NCBI GenBank assembly: GCA_027924585.1
Contig: BSBM01000140.1
Span: 4,728,001 to 4,792,000 of the forward strand
DNA length: 64,000 nt
Reading direction: 5' to 3'
Source of the DNA: Larix kaempferi
Taxonomy: Eukaryota > Streptophyta > Pinopsida > Pinales > Pinaceae
Shown here in pieces: positions 11,641-23,308 of this stretch. Made by a program: the position numbers and the translations under genes. Each line of letters starts with the position of its first letter. Position 1 is the first letter of the stretch. The notes below the pieces were generated by a model that saw nothing but the letters and a program-made list of their open reading frames with translations, was not told the DNA's origin and did not search any database.

Positions 11641-12803
11641 CCCCCTGAAACTGGATCTGGAGCTTGAGTAGGGTTTGTTAGAGAAACCCTAAAAATTCAA
11701 TCTTTGATTCACACTCTTCTGAATGGATGGATAGATGTGTCTTGCTGAGCTGATCAAAACTTGCATACTTCAATTTTGAAATCTCCAAAAAATTTGACCC
11801 CTCAAGATTGCCTTTGAAACTTCTGGATTTTCAAACAAGATCCCAAACTAGGGTTTGATGAAGCCCACCCTTCTTCCCACTCAAAAGGTTTGATCCAAGG
11901 CTCTAAGATCTTATGTTTCTGAGGAGCATCCAACCATGGTTACAGACTTAAAAAATTCCAACTTTTGCTGAAGCCCTAATTTTCGACCTTTCCGATCAAA
12001 ATCCCGGACTGGGGTTTGATCAAGCCCGGTCTTCTGCCCAACCAAAAAATTCGATCTTGGTCTCTAAATTTCGATTTTCCTGAGTAGATTTCAGCCATGG
12101 ACTCCGATTCAAAGAATTCAACCTTTCTCCGAAACCCTAAATTCCGGAAGCCATGAATGGAGGTGCTCCAAAAATAATTCTATTTTGATAGAAATATGTA
12201 CCTGATTGTTTTTGTTGTAACTCTGAACTTTTCAATCCACAGGGTTTGAAAACTTTTTCTATGGTAGCCTGACCTGTCATCTTTCCATCCTGATAGCTCT
12301 GACCTCAATTGGATTCTCTGAGAGAGATTTATTCCAAGTGTTGCAACGTGACCTTTTTATGGGATAAAATAGGAGAGTGAACTTGTACGGCGTGCCACGT
12401 GTCACTGGTTCCACTTCGGCCTCTGAAAACGTTTCTTGAGATATTAGAGTCTGTGTACTCCTTGTCACTTTTTACTAAATTTCATTTGGAGCTTCCTAGC
12501 CCAAGTTATGACCTTGTTTCCTAGGTCACCTGATTTTGACTGAGATCTGGAAGAGGTAGAAACCCTAACTTGTACTGATCATAACTCACAAAATACAACG
12601 AATCTGAGGATGCCCTTTGGAACAAAGGTACTTGGAGATGTTATCTATGACCTGTAAAGGTTTCAGATTCTGAACCTTCTCCAAAATGGATTTATAGCGA
12701 AACTTCCAGGATGACGTGTTTTTGCTATACAAAACCCAAACCTTGAAATTGTCGCAAGTGAAGCAAGTGTCGTAAGTGCCATACATTGCCTTCCTTCAGG
12801 TTA
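11641..12803 (-). other. copia 5' leader
   Basis: It is homologous to 114-675 (minus) and 23963-24860 (plus): the same 'gatccagtttc' and 'gggtttctctaacaaaccct' segments read on the minus strand, and several 'aaaccctaa..ccg' repeats. A leader of about 1.1 kb is long for copia. No convincing ORF. Confidence 0.7.
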
Positions 12804-12815
12804 GCTCTGATACCA
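12804..12815 (-). other. primer binding site, tRNA-iMet
   Basis: The plus strand reads gctctgatacca, the exact reverse complement of TGGTATCAGAGC. It abuts the LTR at 12816. Confidence 0.95.
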
Positions 12816-13422
12816 TGTTAATATTTAATATGCTAAGACAGAAAATAGCAGCATTACATTCCATTTCACAATAATAGCATATACAGGATCTCTGAAGCAA
12901 CAACAAGCACAGCATAAACACAAGAGACACAGATTTATCCTGGGAAACCCTCATGGGGTAGAAAACCCAGCAAAGCTTCCTCAATATAGATGACCAACAA
13001 TATACAAAGATGCAAACCAAAGACATGATATCCTCCTCCACCATAGCAGACCTCTCCTCCATAAGTGCGCTACATTCTGAGTGATGGAAGTGTGTCAAAT
13101 GAGGAACACACTTCCTCTATATATATACACATCTTCGACTTGTACTTTATATTAACTAGGTCGGCCCCAACTTTACCACTGGGTTAAACACCCCATTACA
13201 ACTGAATGGGCCGACCCCACTAGGGTGGTCTAACAAACCTTTGACCCACATAACACATACAGGTCTGACCCCCACTAGGGAAGTATAATAACCCAAGTTA
13301 CCACATTCCGACAGAGGAATAAACATCTCCGGATATACAATAAGATCTTCATGGAGGAATGAAACATCTCCAAAATAATAAAGTACAAATATAGTATTCT
13401 TAGAAGTTACAATATCTCAACA
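12816..13422 (-). repeat. copia 5' LTR (607 bp)
   Basis: It has the same length as 6420-7026 and about 96% identity by eye, starts tgttaatattt and ends atatctcaaca on the plus strand. A TATATATA run near 13119-13126 is the likely TATA box on the minus strand. Confidence 0.95.
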
Positions 13423-13427
13423 GAAGG
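13423..13427. repeat. target site duplication GAAGG (right)
   Basis: Exact copy of 6415-6419. It is followed by TGAGC, so the original genomic site read GAAG|GTGAGC, a consensus-like 5' splice site. Confidence 0.95.
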
Positions 13428-13468
13428 TGAGCTCTGTAGGGTTTTACTAGTTGATAGTAAGGGAGCAG

Positions 13469-13582
13469 AGGTCTCAGGTTTGCGAATGTGGCAATGAATG
13501 CCAGCGTTGGCCATGAGCATTTCTCAGACCTTCGCTCGACTTAAGTGATAGGGAAGGAAGAGCATGTATCAAGATGTTTAAG
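13469..13582 (+). pseudogene. exon-like segment C of the unidentified gene
   Basis: It lies between an acceptor ('agggagcag', 13461-13468) and a donor (tttaag|gtaacc). In phase with segment B it reads GLRFANVAMNASVGHEHFSD, then LRST, stop (TAA 13542-13544), VIGKEEHVSRCLR. A single base change (for example CAA to TAA) would explain the stop. I do not recognise the protein. The reading frame, splice signals and phase agreement with segment B are the evidence for an old gene here. Confidence 0.4.
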
Positions 13583-13674
13583 GTAACCCTGCTCCCTTCA
13601 CTCTTTAGCAAGTTCTTGATACTCAGTTTCAATTTGTGCAGGTCGTGACTAATGTTCACTTGTTTTTGTGATAG

Positions 13675-13814
13675 GCTTGCAACATTGGGATCTCGAGCTT
13701 GGTATGGTGGAGTTTGTTGAAGCTACGATGGTCAAGGGTAAGCCTGGTCCACTGTGGCCATTTCTCCTCTCAAGCGAATCTGTATTCGAACTGGTTGTTT
13801 TTCTCACTATGTAA
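13675..13814 (+). pseudogene. exon-like segment D, likely C-terminus of the unidentified gene
   Basis: After an acceptor (tttttgtgatag) the frame starting TTG at 13677 reads LQHWDLELGMVEFVEATMV and then KGKPGPLWPFLLSS and ends at TAA 13812-13814. It looks like a real protein terminus. Its phase is off by one relative to segment C, so either a frameshift has occurred or the splice is not the one I chose. Together with two internal stops this supports a pseudogene. Confidence 0.4.
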
Positions 13815-15592
13815 GAAATGGGAATTGTTTAAGCCCTTTAGGGTTTTGGAATGTAATGTAATGTTTCAGTTTGGGGCTTTTGTGGGTAGAAACCACTTAT
13901 GTATAAACTAGTTTCGTTTTGCATCCTGTATGGGATTTCTTGTTCTGTTACAGAAGAGGCCCTAACTTGGCTCCTGTACACTTTGACTTATGGTTTTGGT
14001 GTTTGAAATTTCTATTTATAATTAATATAAAGTCTGGTATTTGATCCTTGTTTGATCTATGGATAATTTTCTAATTGGTTCAAGCTATTGTGGGAAACGT
14101 TGGCATGTGTAACTCTTTAAATGATGAAATGGAATGTTTGGGATTTTAGGTTAATTGATATTACTATTTAATTCTTCGTAGGGTGAATGAGTAGTATCAT
14201 CCTGTAGCTAGCGCTTCCAGGATTGTAACTATTTATGTATTTGTGTTCTTTACCTCTCAGAAAATATTTGTTTTGATTTTGGTAAGCCCTAGGTTTTTAT
14301 TATTTTCGTTTTAGTGATGACCGAGCTCCTTTCTAGAAATTTTGGTAGAGGATCGAACCTTACTGATCCTGAGCATGAAGCTCATGTCTGCATTTTATAA
14401 TTTCATGGGTTTTCAGTTTTAGCTCTCATCCATTTAACTTATGTGTTTGATGATTAGATTCTGCAATATGATTTTAATTAGAAAGGATGTACTTATGTTT
14501 AAACTAAGAACAGGGCCTCGGCGTGCTTTTTAACTCTATTGCATTTCCAGTTTTTGGGGAGCTACAACGTCTGTGAAAAGAAATCGTGTTTAACGTTTTG
14601 GTATGGGAGATGAAATTACTATATAATTCATTGTCTATGTGTTTGGATGTAAGAAAGAAATGGTCCTGAGTTAATATCTTGGAGAATGTTCTTTATGTGA
14701 ATTTTATGGGCAAAGCACTAGCCTTAAAATCACTTTCATATTTTATTTCTCTTTATGGTTAATGTTATTATGAGTTGGATGGAAATCAACGTTGTAGCGT
14801 GGTATTTCATGAAATTTGTAGATTTTAAATGTATGATTTAGAGAACTCGATCTTGAGTCTCGATTTTTATTTAGGAGAAATACAAGTCTGAAAATCATGC
14901 CCTAAAAGTAACAGCCTGTGTTGGCGATTTAAGAGAAAGATTTTTTGATGGTTGTTCTTTAGGCATGAGTTTATATATGAGATTTATCTATGGTAAATGT
15001 TTCATGTTGCGTTAATTTTTATTTCGGTTTGAATAAGACTCTACCCAATCTCTCTCAGAGATTGATTATTTAAATTAATATTTTAATTAAATGTTGGCAC
15101 AGTAAGGAGTTTGATTTTAACTTAAGTTTGGAACCTAGGAATTTAAGCTTGAGAGACCAAATGAATCGATCTCCTCGCAGGAGATTATTCTGTTGGGTAA
15201 CCAGTTTAGTTAAGTTTTGTAAATTCTTTTACTGTTTTAGCTTTAGCTAGGGTTTGAAACTTTAAACATGAATTAAAACTTTTGAAATATAAATAGGTTG
15301 ACCTAGGGATCCAATGCAATATTCCCTTGCTCCCAATTCCTGGGGTTTAACCAAAAATAAGTTTAGAGTAATTGAAATTAAATCTTAAACTTTCAACTTG
15401 TAACATATTAGAAACATAAAAGTAATTTATACCTAAATTTGCAGCTAGGATCTTCTCTTTGCACAAACCTGCACACCTCAAACACTAATTAATGGAAATA
15501 ATTATGCTTAGCTGGCCTGTAAGAGGGAAACCGAATGACTTTGGAACTACCACGTTCCTCCCAACCATGACCCGGAACTGTTCCTAGTTATG
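13815..15592. other. no gene seen; AT-rich flank
   Basis: It starts with 3'-UTR-like sequence (aatgtaatgtaatg) after the putative stop and continues as unique-looking AT-rich DNA up to the chromovirus insertion at 15593. No ORF, RNA gene or tandem repeat could be supported. Confidence 0.4.
15588..15592. repeat. target site duplication TTATG (left)
   Basis: TTATG precedes the LTR at 15593 and recurs at 20143-20147. Confidence 0.92.
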
Positions 15593-15984
15593 TGTTAGGA
15601 ACCCATGTCAACCCTTCTATTTACTTTGTTAGTATATTGTTGTTGGACGCATATGATTTGTAAGTCGTCCCGTAGTATTTGTTGATCCATAGTTTCTATT
15701 ATTGTTGTTGGACGCATATGCTTTGTAAGTCGTCCCATAGTAATTGTTGATCCATATTTTGTATTGGCCCATGGTTTGTATTGACACATGGTATTGGCGC
15801 CTAGACTTAGTATATAAGTTTGTGTTGAGACCAATGAAGGTACCGTGAAGTTATTTGTATTGAGCTTGCTCAAAGGAGGTTTCCCCCTCGAAGTTGCCTG
15901 CGATCAATATAAAAGTGATTATGAGTTCTATTATTTATACTATTTCATGTGTTTTCATCAATTACTTATTGCAGGTTCATCACA
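15593..15984 (+). repeat. 5' LTR of chromovirus copy 2 (392 bp)
   Basis: It runs from tgttaggaacccatg to ggttcatcaca. It contains two internal copies of a 'ttgttgttggacgcatatg..ttgtaagtcgtccc' subrepeat and TATATAAG at 15811-15818. Confidence 0.93.
15811..15818 (+). promoter_or_regulatory. LTR TATA box
   Basis: TATATAAG follows 'ggcgcctagacttag' and is conserved in all four LTRs of this family in the window (also 19969-19976, 37109-37116 and 41131-41138). Confidence 0.6.
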
Positions 15985-15986
15985 TC

Positions 15987-15998
15987 TGGTGCCAAAGC
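15987..15998 (+). other. primer binding site (degenerate tRNA-iMet)
   Basis: TGGTGCCAAAGC lies two bases after the LTR end and differs from TGGTATCAGAGC at three positions. It aligns with 37285-37296 in the nested copy. Confidence 0.75.
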
Positions 15999-16431
15999 AC
16001 TGTCTTGGGCTCGTTGGGTGCAATTTCTGCGAAATGTTTTTTTTTTGCATCTGTTGCAGCTTCGGATTTGGGAATAATCCCTATCCTCTTAACTATCGGA
16101 AGTACTTGGGCATAAACCCTAAAACTCATTGTGAGGAGTACCACAGGAATGCCAAAAGTAGCTGGCCCATTGAGAGAACCTCCCAGCCAAAAGGGCAATG
16201 ACCCCTACCTGATTGACTAGTTCCCACCTGTGAGGTAAACCAAGAGCTGTCATTTGTGGCAAAGCGGTTATCAGTTTTACCTGAGCCGTGGATTGAGGGG
16301 TACTACCCCAATACACAAGCCATCAAACAACATTGGCGGCCGAGTGAAACCCCCGAACTCTTAGGAAGTCGCACATACCTGGGGTCCATATCTATTTTCA
16401 GCTGAACTGTTGTCGATCACTGTCGCGCCAT

Positions 16432-16735
16432 TTCAGATCCAACCATTTTATTTCCATTCTGAAAGTCATTCCATATCTAGCTATTTCAGATCTATTTCAG
16501 ATCCATCTGTTTTAGATCCATTCTGAAAGCCATTCCAGATCCATCTGTTTCAGATCTATTTCAGATCTAGCCGTTTTAGATCCATTTTGAAAGCCATTCC
16601 AGATCCATCCATTTCAGATCTATTTCAGATCCAGTCATTTTTTATCCATTTGATGTCATTTCAGATCCCTTTCTTTATGATCACTTTCGCGCTATTGCAG
16701 ATCCGTCTGTTTCAGATCCCTTCCGCACCGTAGCA
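16432..16735 (+). repeat. CAGATC-rich tandem repeats in the leader
   Basis: Many imperfect 'tttcagatccatctg' and 'ccattctgaaagccattccagatcc' units lie between primer site and gag. The other two copies have a shorter version (37726-37870 and 62048-62180), so the repeat number varies between family members. Confidence 0.75.
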
Positions 16736-17255
16736 GCTCCATTCTGATAAAAAAAAGGTTTTTTCTCCATCTCCCTTCTTTTCACTCTGTTTCTCCATGT
16801 TTCCCTTCTTTTCACTCTGTCTCCCTTGAAACTTCCTTGGAACCCCTGTAATCCCATTCTGCATATTTCATTCCTGAGGACCCTATCCCAAATTCCACTT
16901 CCCAAAGCCTGGAATCCCATATTTGTCTATTTTTAGGGTTTCCCATAACTTCCTCAGATTTTACCCAATCACCTTCAAAGTTTACAACAAAGTTCATTTC
17001 CTAATTCTACTTCTTTGTCCCTCTCTGCCAAATTTCTCATTCTTTCACCCCGCTTCTAAAATCCTCCTTTTCTGCTTCCCTATCCCTTCGACAGTGTCTA
17101 AAACCTAGTCAAACCCCAATTACCCATCCGAGTTTTTCCCAAACCCAAATTTTCCTTTACTAAACAAGCTTTTTTTTGTGTTTTTCTATACATCTCCCCC
17201 CCCCCCAAAAAAAAAACTCCTGGTTATGGTTGTCACCCACGCAGGAGAAAAAACC

Positions 17256-17800
17256 ATGGAGGAAGCACTTGCAGCCATCCAAACCAAACTCCAAGATCTA
17301 GATGAAAAATTTATTAGCCTCCATCTTCAGCATTCAGCCATGAACAATAACCGACAACCAGAATATTTTGCAACCAATGGGTTCTCTTCTTCTAGCACTT
17401 TCTGTGGTCCAAAGCTTGAATTTCCTCGCTTCAATGGTACTGATCCGACTGGATGGATCTATTGTGTGGAACAGTATTTCAGTCTGCATAATACTTTTAT
17501 TTCCAAAAAGTTACACTTGCATCCTTTCATTTGGAACAAGAATCCCTTCAATGGTACTATTGGTACATCAAGGCTCATGACGAGCCAAAATGGACAGATT
17601 TTTGCCAACTCCTTTTGCAACGATTTGGTCCTTGTGCGTTTGATGACTTCAGTGGAGCACTCACTAAAATTCATCAAATTGGCACTGTGAGAGAGTATCA
17701 GAAGGAATTTGAGAAACTAGCCAACCACACAAAAGGATTGTCTCATGACTTCTACAGGAGTTGTTTTATCAGTGGTCTTAAGGATGAAATCCTCCCATAG
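17256..17800 (+). pseudogene. chromovirus gag (copy 2), frameshifted
   Basis: It starts at the ATG at 17256 (MEEALAAIQTKLQDLDEKF), shared with the gag starts at 38358 and 62678. A capsid-type segment follows with F-P-R-F-N-G-T-D-P-T-G-W-I. The frame changes near 17505 relative to the sister copies, continues with the REYQKEFEKLANHTKGL region, and meets TAG at 17798-17800. The zinc-knuckle part lies downstream (around 17995-18060) in the same second frame, after a further stop at 17927 (TGA for CGA). Gag would form the particle that packages the RNA. Confidence 0.85.
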
Positions 17801-19721
17801 GTCAAAATGTTTTGTCCCAACACAATGATGGAAGCCCTGGGGTTGGCTAATTTGGAAGAAGACAAGATTGCTGCCAAACAACGCTCCAAACCCAATTTTG
17901 TTCCCTTCCGAAATATGGGTTCTCAATGACCTCCCATCCCGCCAGCTCCTCGACCAACTCCTATTAACCATTTGTCTGAAACAAAGATGCAGGCACGCAA
18001 AGAAAAAGGGCTTTGTTATAATTTTGATGAAAAATTCACTCGGGGATGTAGATGTGTTCAACAAAATATTTATCTCTTGGATTTGGATTCTCTTCCCTCC
18101 TCTGAAGTTGGTGAAGAGGCTCCAAATACACCGGATGATCAGGTCGACATTTAGGAGTCGCCTGTTGACCTTCCATCTCAAGACGACCACCCAGAGATAT
18201 CTCTCCATGCTTTATCCGGCATCACTACCCCCCAAACAATGCGATCAGGGGTTACTTCAAAAAGCTTCCTCTTACAATACTCATTGATTATGGAAGCACT
18301 CATAACTTCATTGACCCTCGGATCACCAAACAGGTTGATTGTTTTGTCCATCCTTGCTCCAACTTTGAAGTCATGGTTTCCAATGGGGGCACCTTACCTT
18401 GCAAGGGGAAATGTCACAATGTGCGTATCTCTCTGGAAGATTATAACCTGCGCTCTAACATGTTTTCCTTGTCCCTAGGCGGATGTGATGTGGTTTTGGA
18501 CGTTCAATGGTTATGCACACGTGGCCCCATCTTATGGGATTTTGCTGAACTTTGGATGCTGTTTTCAGTCAATGGGACACAACACAAATTTATGGGCTTA
18601 CAACAAGGGTCTCTCTACATCATCAGTTCACATCGCTTGGAAAATATCCTTAAGAAGAATTCACATGGTGTCATCGCTCAGCTCCATTCCATTCAAATGC
18701 AACCACCAACGGTTTCCACTACTTCCTTGGATAGATCTGGAGGTGTCTTTGTTACACCAGTGGGCTTGATGCCTTCAAGAGACCTTTCTGGTAAGCATTT
18801 TGTTGCATCTACATATCAGCAGAAAATGATGGCTATTTTGCATGCAGTACAGAAGTGGCAGCCATCCCTATTAGGAAATTATTTTTGCCTCAAGACTGAT
18901 CTCCATAGTATGGAACATTTTTTTGAACAATGGGTCTCCTCACCAGCACACCGGAAATGGGCTATGACTATGCAATCACTTGCAAGAAGGGTAAGGATAA
19001 TATGGTGGTAGATGCTCCTTCTCACCAATTTGATGACCCAGTTTCTCTTACAGCTATTTCTCTGCTTGTTCCAAATTGGTTACAATCTGTTCAACGGGGC
19101 TATCTCTTCTATGAAATCCATGCTTCTTCATCGACAAGGCACTCTGGGTTCCTCAAAACCTATGACCGGGAACAATGTAACTTCTTTTAGAAGGGACTGA
19201 AAATGAAAATTCACCAGATGGTGGTTGAGTGTGATACTTTCCAGGTCAATAAGGGTGAAACAACACTCCTTTCGAGACTGCTCGAACCCTTTCCCATCCC
19301 TACACAGATGTGGATAGCTATTTCTATGGATTTCCTAGAAGCGCTCCAGTGGTACAATACCACATCTAAAAGGACACCATATAAAGTAGTTTATGGACTG
19401 GGACCACCATTTCTTCTTCCATACATACTCAGCAGCTCCCCAGTTCAGGAAATTGAATTGGTTCTTCGAAACCGTGATCAAATTCTTCTCATTCTGTAGG
19501 ACAATCTTCACATGGCAAGAATTTGACTAAAACAACAAGCCGAACAACACTGTTCTCAGCGCACTTTTCACGCAGCTGATATGGTCCTTCTTCGTCTACA
19601 ACCTTCCAAGCAATCCTCCCTGAAACTCAATAGGCATCAGTGGGCCAGAATGCAACCGGAGGATGCCACAGGGGAACCACTCCTTCAGATTCTGCATCAA
19701 TTTCCACATCTAAAGCTTTGA
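17801..19721 (+). pseudogene. protease plus RNase H and integrase fragments (copy 2)
   Basis: The zinc-knuckle region (near 18000-18060) is followed by an aspartic protease whose active site reads D-Y-G-S where the sister copies have D-S-G-S, so one active-site residue is changed. After the G-C-D-V-V-L-D-V-Q-W-L flap region the sequence jumps straight to the RNase H tail (D-L-S-G-K-H-F-V-A-S), then to the integrase zinc region (H-S-G-F-L-K, C-D-T-F-Q) and the integrase C-terminus up to TGA 19719-19721. Frame changes occur near 18240-18260 and near 18960. No RT motifs are present. Confidence 0.82.
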
Positions 19722-19737
19722 AGACAAAGCTTTTTCT

Positions 19738-19750
19738 AAGGTAGAGGGGA
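19738..19750 (+). other. polypurine tract
   Basis: AAGGTAGAGGGGA lies immediately before the 3' LTR. The nested copy has AAGGGAGAGGGGA at 40858-40870. Confidence 0.85.
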
Positions 19751-20142
19751 TGTTAGGAGCCCATGTCAACCCTTCTATTTACTTTGTTAGTATATTGTTG
19801 TTGGATGCATATGATTTGTAATTCATCCTGTAGTATTTGTTGATCCATAGTTTGTATTATTGTTGTTGGACGCATATGCTTTGTAAGTCGTCCCGTAGTA
19901 ATTGTTGATCCATATTTTGTATTGGCCCATGGTTTGTATTGACACATGGTATTGGCGCCTAGACTTAGTATATAAGTTTGTGTTGATACCAATGAAGGTA
20001 CCGTCAATTTATTTGTATTGAGCTTGTTCAAAGGAGGTTGCCTCCTCGAAGTGGCCTGCGATCAATATAAAAGTGATTCTGAGTTCTGTTATTTCTGCTA
20101 TTTCGTGTGTTTTCATCAATTACTTATTGTAGGTTCATCACA
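19751..20142 (+). repeat. 3' LTR of chromovirus copy 2 (392 bp)
   Basis: Same length as 15593-15984, about 95% identical by eye, ending ggttcatcaca before the target duplication TTATG (20143-20147). Confidence 0.93.
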
Positions 20143-20147
20143 TTATG
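20143..20147. repeat. target site duplication TTATG (right)
   Basis: Exact copy of 15588-15592. Confidence 0.92.
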
Positions 20148-20339
20148 ATCGGACCCCCCCAAGCTGGCTCCAACATGTAATAGGAAACTAAAGGACCTAT
20201 GTCAGATAGCGGATGGTAATCCAATCTTGGAATAATTTTCCCTTTCCGTTTTGCGGGACAAATTCTCTCTTGTTACCATAAAAGAATGATAAAAAGATAG
20301 ATGATCCTCTCTTTGGGAATTGTCGTAGTTTTTATAGGT

Positions 20340-20760
20340 GAACTTTTGAAAATAGTAGTTGAGAATATTAATTTCTTTAATATTAACTTAAGCTGATTTT
20401 CAGTTTGATTTAATATATATATATATAATTTGAAAATTTTATTAAATTATAACTTTAGTTTCTCTAGAACTTTTTAACTTGTTACTTTATAAATTTACTA
20501 AAGGAGCTTGATATTATATTTTAACATAATAATTATATTTTTTATTATGAATAATATGTTTATTTATAAGTACTATCATTTACTTATATTACTATCTTTA
20601 TTTATAAGTAATATCTTTTAATTATATTACTATCTGTATTTATAAGTAATATATTTTACTTATAATTAATATTTTTATTTATAAGTAATATCTTTTACTT
20701 ATAGTTAGTATATTTCATATACATATAATTATGTATATCTTTTGTACATGAGTGATGCTC
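20340..20760. repeat. AT-rich imperfect repeats
   Basis: 'ttataagtaatatcttttacttatattactatc' type words recur with small changes. Over 80% A+T by eye. No coding potential. Confidence 0.6.
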
Positions 20761-20984
20761 TTTATACTTAATCACTTTAATTAAACCAAGTAGGTATATA
20801 GCATCATAACTTTTGATGCTTTATTAATTAAGGTCTACTCTTTTGACAAAGCATTGGTAGGTTTGGATGGTCGACTAGGTTAGGTATCTCTAGGTCCCTT
20901 TGCATGTTGGACTACCTCATAATTCATGGTAGTTTCTTCCGTTCTTGATGAGATGAGTAATGAATCAATTAGTCAGAATAAAAT

Positions 20985-21575
20985 AAGTATGATGACTGGT
21001 GCTATTCAGAGCCTTTCTCAACTCAACACCTTCTTAAGTAAAGTAACCCCTAGTGCTATGCAGAGCTTAGGCTCAACACTTTTACATGGGCATTACACTA
21101 GTGCAATTTCAGAGATCTTTTCTCAACACTAGTGCTAGGATGTATTTGTAAGATACACCTAGGGATACAATGGCCAAAATTCCAATGCTCCAAAGCTTAC
21201 GCTCAACATAAAGTTTATAGTGCTCCAGGGATTATGCCCAACACTCTATGTACATCGGGGCTTATGCCCAGTACATAATAAAAGTCCTCTATGTACATCA
21301 GGGCTTATGCCCAATACATAGATCATCCATGTGCTTCAGAGTCCATCCTCAACACATCATAAAATTCAGTCATGCATATCAGAACTCTACACAATGTATA
21401 ATAAAGATCATCTCAGTATATTAAGGTTTTGTACCCAATCTCATAATAAAAAATCAATCAAATACATTGGGGCTTTCTGCCCAGTATATAACAATAAATT
21501 GCATCTGTCAAGGTCCATGCCCAAATATGTATATCTATAACTAAAATACGTCATGTGCATCGGGGCTTACACCTA
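20985..21575 (+). repeat. degenerate ~35-50 bp tandem repeat with palindromic core
   Basis: About a dozen variants of a word like 'tgtacatcggggcttatgcccaatacat' follow each other. The core GGGCTTATGCCC is a near-perfect inverted repeat. Spacing varies because of small indels. The short plus-strand frame 20926-21132 runs into this repeat and is not credible as a gene. Confidence 0.7.
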
Positions 21576-23308
21576 TTGGGTCCTGGAATTACCCCTTTTT
21601 TACCACACATATTATCTCTTTTTTCCCTATTATACCTTATTTCCGAAAACCAGATACATGTCTTTCCTCAAGATCGAGCATGAATCATGACAGGTATAAA
21701 TCATTATTGCTTCATTTATTTAAATTCCTAAGATTGTTATGGTTATGAATTCTAGACTTTGGTTTATGCTAACTTGTGTTGATTTCATTAAGATAAGCTC
21801 AAGACACAAGTGTAGCAGTCGTTAATCCTTGGGAAAGAATCACATGTGGTGCCAGCTGTTACTCTTCAGTTCAGATTCCACACATTGATGGAAACAACGT
21901 GATCATCTATCCACGTGGTAGCTGTAACAAGACTTTGCTGCAACAGAGCATCACTGCAACAGACAAAGCGCTTCCCAATCATTTAGTCTGTTGATCCATT
22001 GACAGCTAGAGTGACAACGCTTTTCATTTCCAACGGCCTCATTCAAGTTCATTCATGGCTATAACAATTCCGTTGTGAATCAGCAACCTGAAGATCAGAG
22101 ATCTTCATGGATGCATGAATTTAGTGGATCCGGATTAGTATTATACATGTATAAATATGGGAAGGCTTTAAGAGTCTGGGGTTGGTTGATTATTATTTTG
22201 TACAGGTTGTAATAGAGAATTGAGACTGTGAATTACCATCTTTAATACAAGTAGCAGAGTTCTTCATATTTTTGTGTTTTAATTTGTGGTAGTTCATGGC
22301 ATCTCTATTAGAAGGCCAGGTCCCTCCTTCTCATAGAGATTTCCGAGTTAAGTCGCTAGTTTAAGTTATTTCTGTTGTGTGGTGTGGATTTACAATAGGT
22401 GTATTTTACAAAGAAGTTGCAACATTGATAAGTGATGATTGCATTTTCCTTTGGTATTCAATTTTTTCATTCTAAATAGCTGTAACTATGTGGTGTGACA
22501 GCCGACTGTGCAGGTTAGTTCCTTTATGCAAGTGTTCTAGTTAGTTGTTACAGTCAAGCTCAACTCTAGTTCATTTCTATTATTTATCTTTCTTGAATTT
22601 TATTTGCATTAGTCAGATTATGATTGCAATTGGTTTGATTTCTTACTTTCGTTTATAATTCTTAGATTAGATAGTCTTAGTACGGTTCTGGTTTATGTAT
22701 GATAGTCTGATATCTTTAGGATTTAATTTCTTGCAAAAGTAAGTCTAGCTTAATTCTTCTTAGATCAGTAATTGCTGGAGTGATGATTGTAGGAAAGTAA
22801 ATGTACCTTGAATTCTTAGATGCATAAATTAGATTAGTTTAGCTATGAGATGAGTTCGACTGAGCAGATAGGTAGGACAATTTATCTCCATTTATTCAAT
22901 CAACTACTTGAAATGTTTATGCAGAGATTGTGCTAATTGTCGTTGAAATAAAAGGCCTACCTAGTCTTAGCACCATTTCTGTCCTGAGTAAAATGGGAAT
23001 ACTAGGCCCCTGCAGATAATGATTAATGGCCCCAGTTTTTAAATTTGTAAGACCCATGAGAGGTTGAATGAGAGTTAGAGGTGTGCAATGTAGCTAGAAA
23101 GCGAATTTTTTTGGAGCCCAAAGTTTAAACACCTCTGAAGAGGCTAGAAATGCAAAAAGCACACCTTGGTTAAAATATGGCATTAATGGAAGGCATGGAT
23201 CTTTAGAGATGGAGATCCACGGCTGAGGAGCGTTCTCTCGAAGGAAGTTAGGCATTTTTTAAGCAGGAGGTGGAGTGCTTAGCTCGCGAGAAGGTTGGAG
23301 GTCAAATT
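21576..23308. other. no gene seen; possible old LTR or promoter-like stretch
   Basis: TATAAATATGGGAAGGC at about 22149 is followed by pyrimidine-rich and polyadenylation-like sequence, resembling a U3/R boundary of an LTR, but I found no second copy in the window. The rest is AT-rich without features that I can support. Confidence 0.3.

Larger units (their letters stand above)
6420..13422 (-). mobile_element. complete Ty1/copia element, 7.0 kb, coding region decayed
   Basis: Two 607-bp LTRs (6420-7026 and 12816-13422) flank an interior on the minus strand, with a tRNA-iMet primer site next to the right LTR, a purine tract next to the left LTR and perfect 5-bp target duplications (GAAGG). By eye the LTRs differ at about 26 sites, roughly 4%. 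Only the end of pol (RT tail and RNase H, 8970-10052) is recognisable. Gag, protease and integrase were not found in about 1.6 kb of low-coding DNA upstream, so the element is non-autonomous. The 3' untranslated part is expanded by three tandem arrays and a CAT-rich tract. Confidence 0.93.
15593..20142 (+). mobile_element. Ty3/gypsy chromovirus deletion derivative, 4.55 kb (copy 2)
   Basis: Two 392-bp LTRs, a primer site, a polypurine tract and a 5-bp target duplication (TTATG) define a complete insertion. The interior holds gag, protease and only fragments of RNase H and integrase. RT, the N-terminal half of RNase H and the integrase catalytic core are absent, as in the nested copy at 36849-41304. 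LTRs differ at about 20 positions (near 5%). Several frameshifts and stops affect the coding part. It must have moved with proteins supplied by a relative. Confidence 0.93.

Noticed and set aside
17178-17255. Upstream start for gag of copy 2
   Set aside because: The stretch is leader with C and A runs. All three copies share the ATG at 17256, 38358 and 62678.
20926-21132. 68-aa ORF
   Set aside because: Its second half is made of the degenerate tandem repeat; no homologous frame elsewhere.
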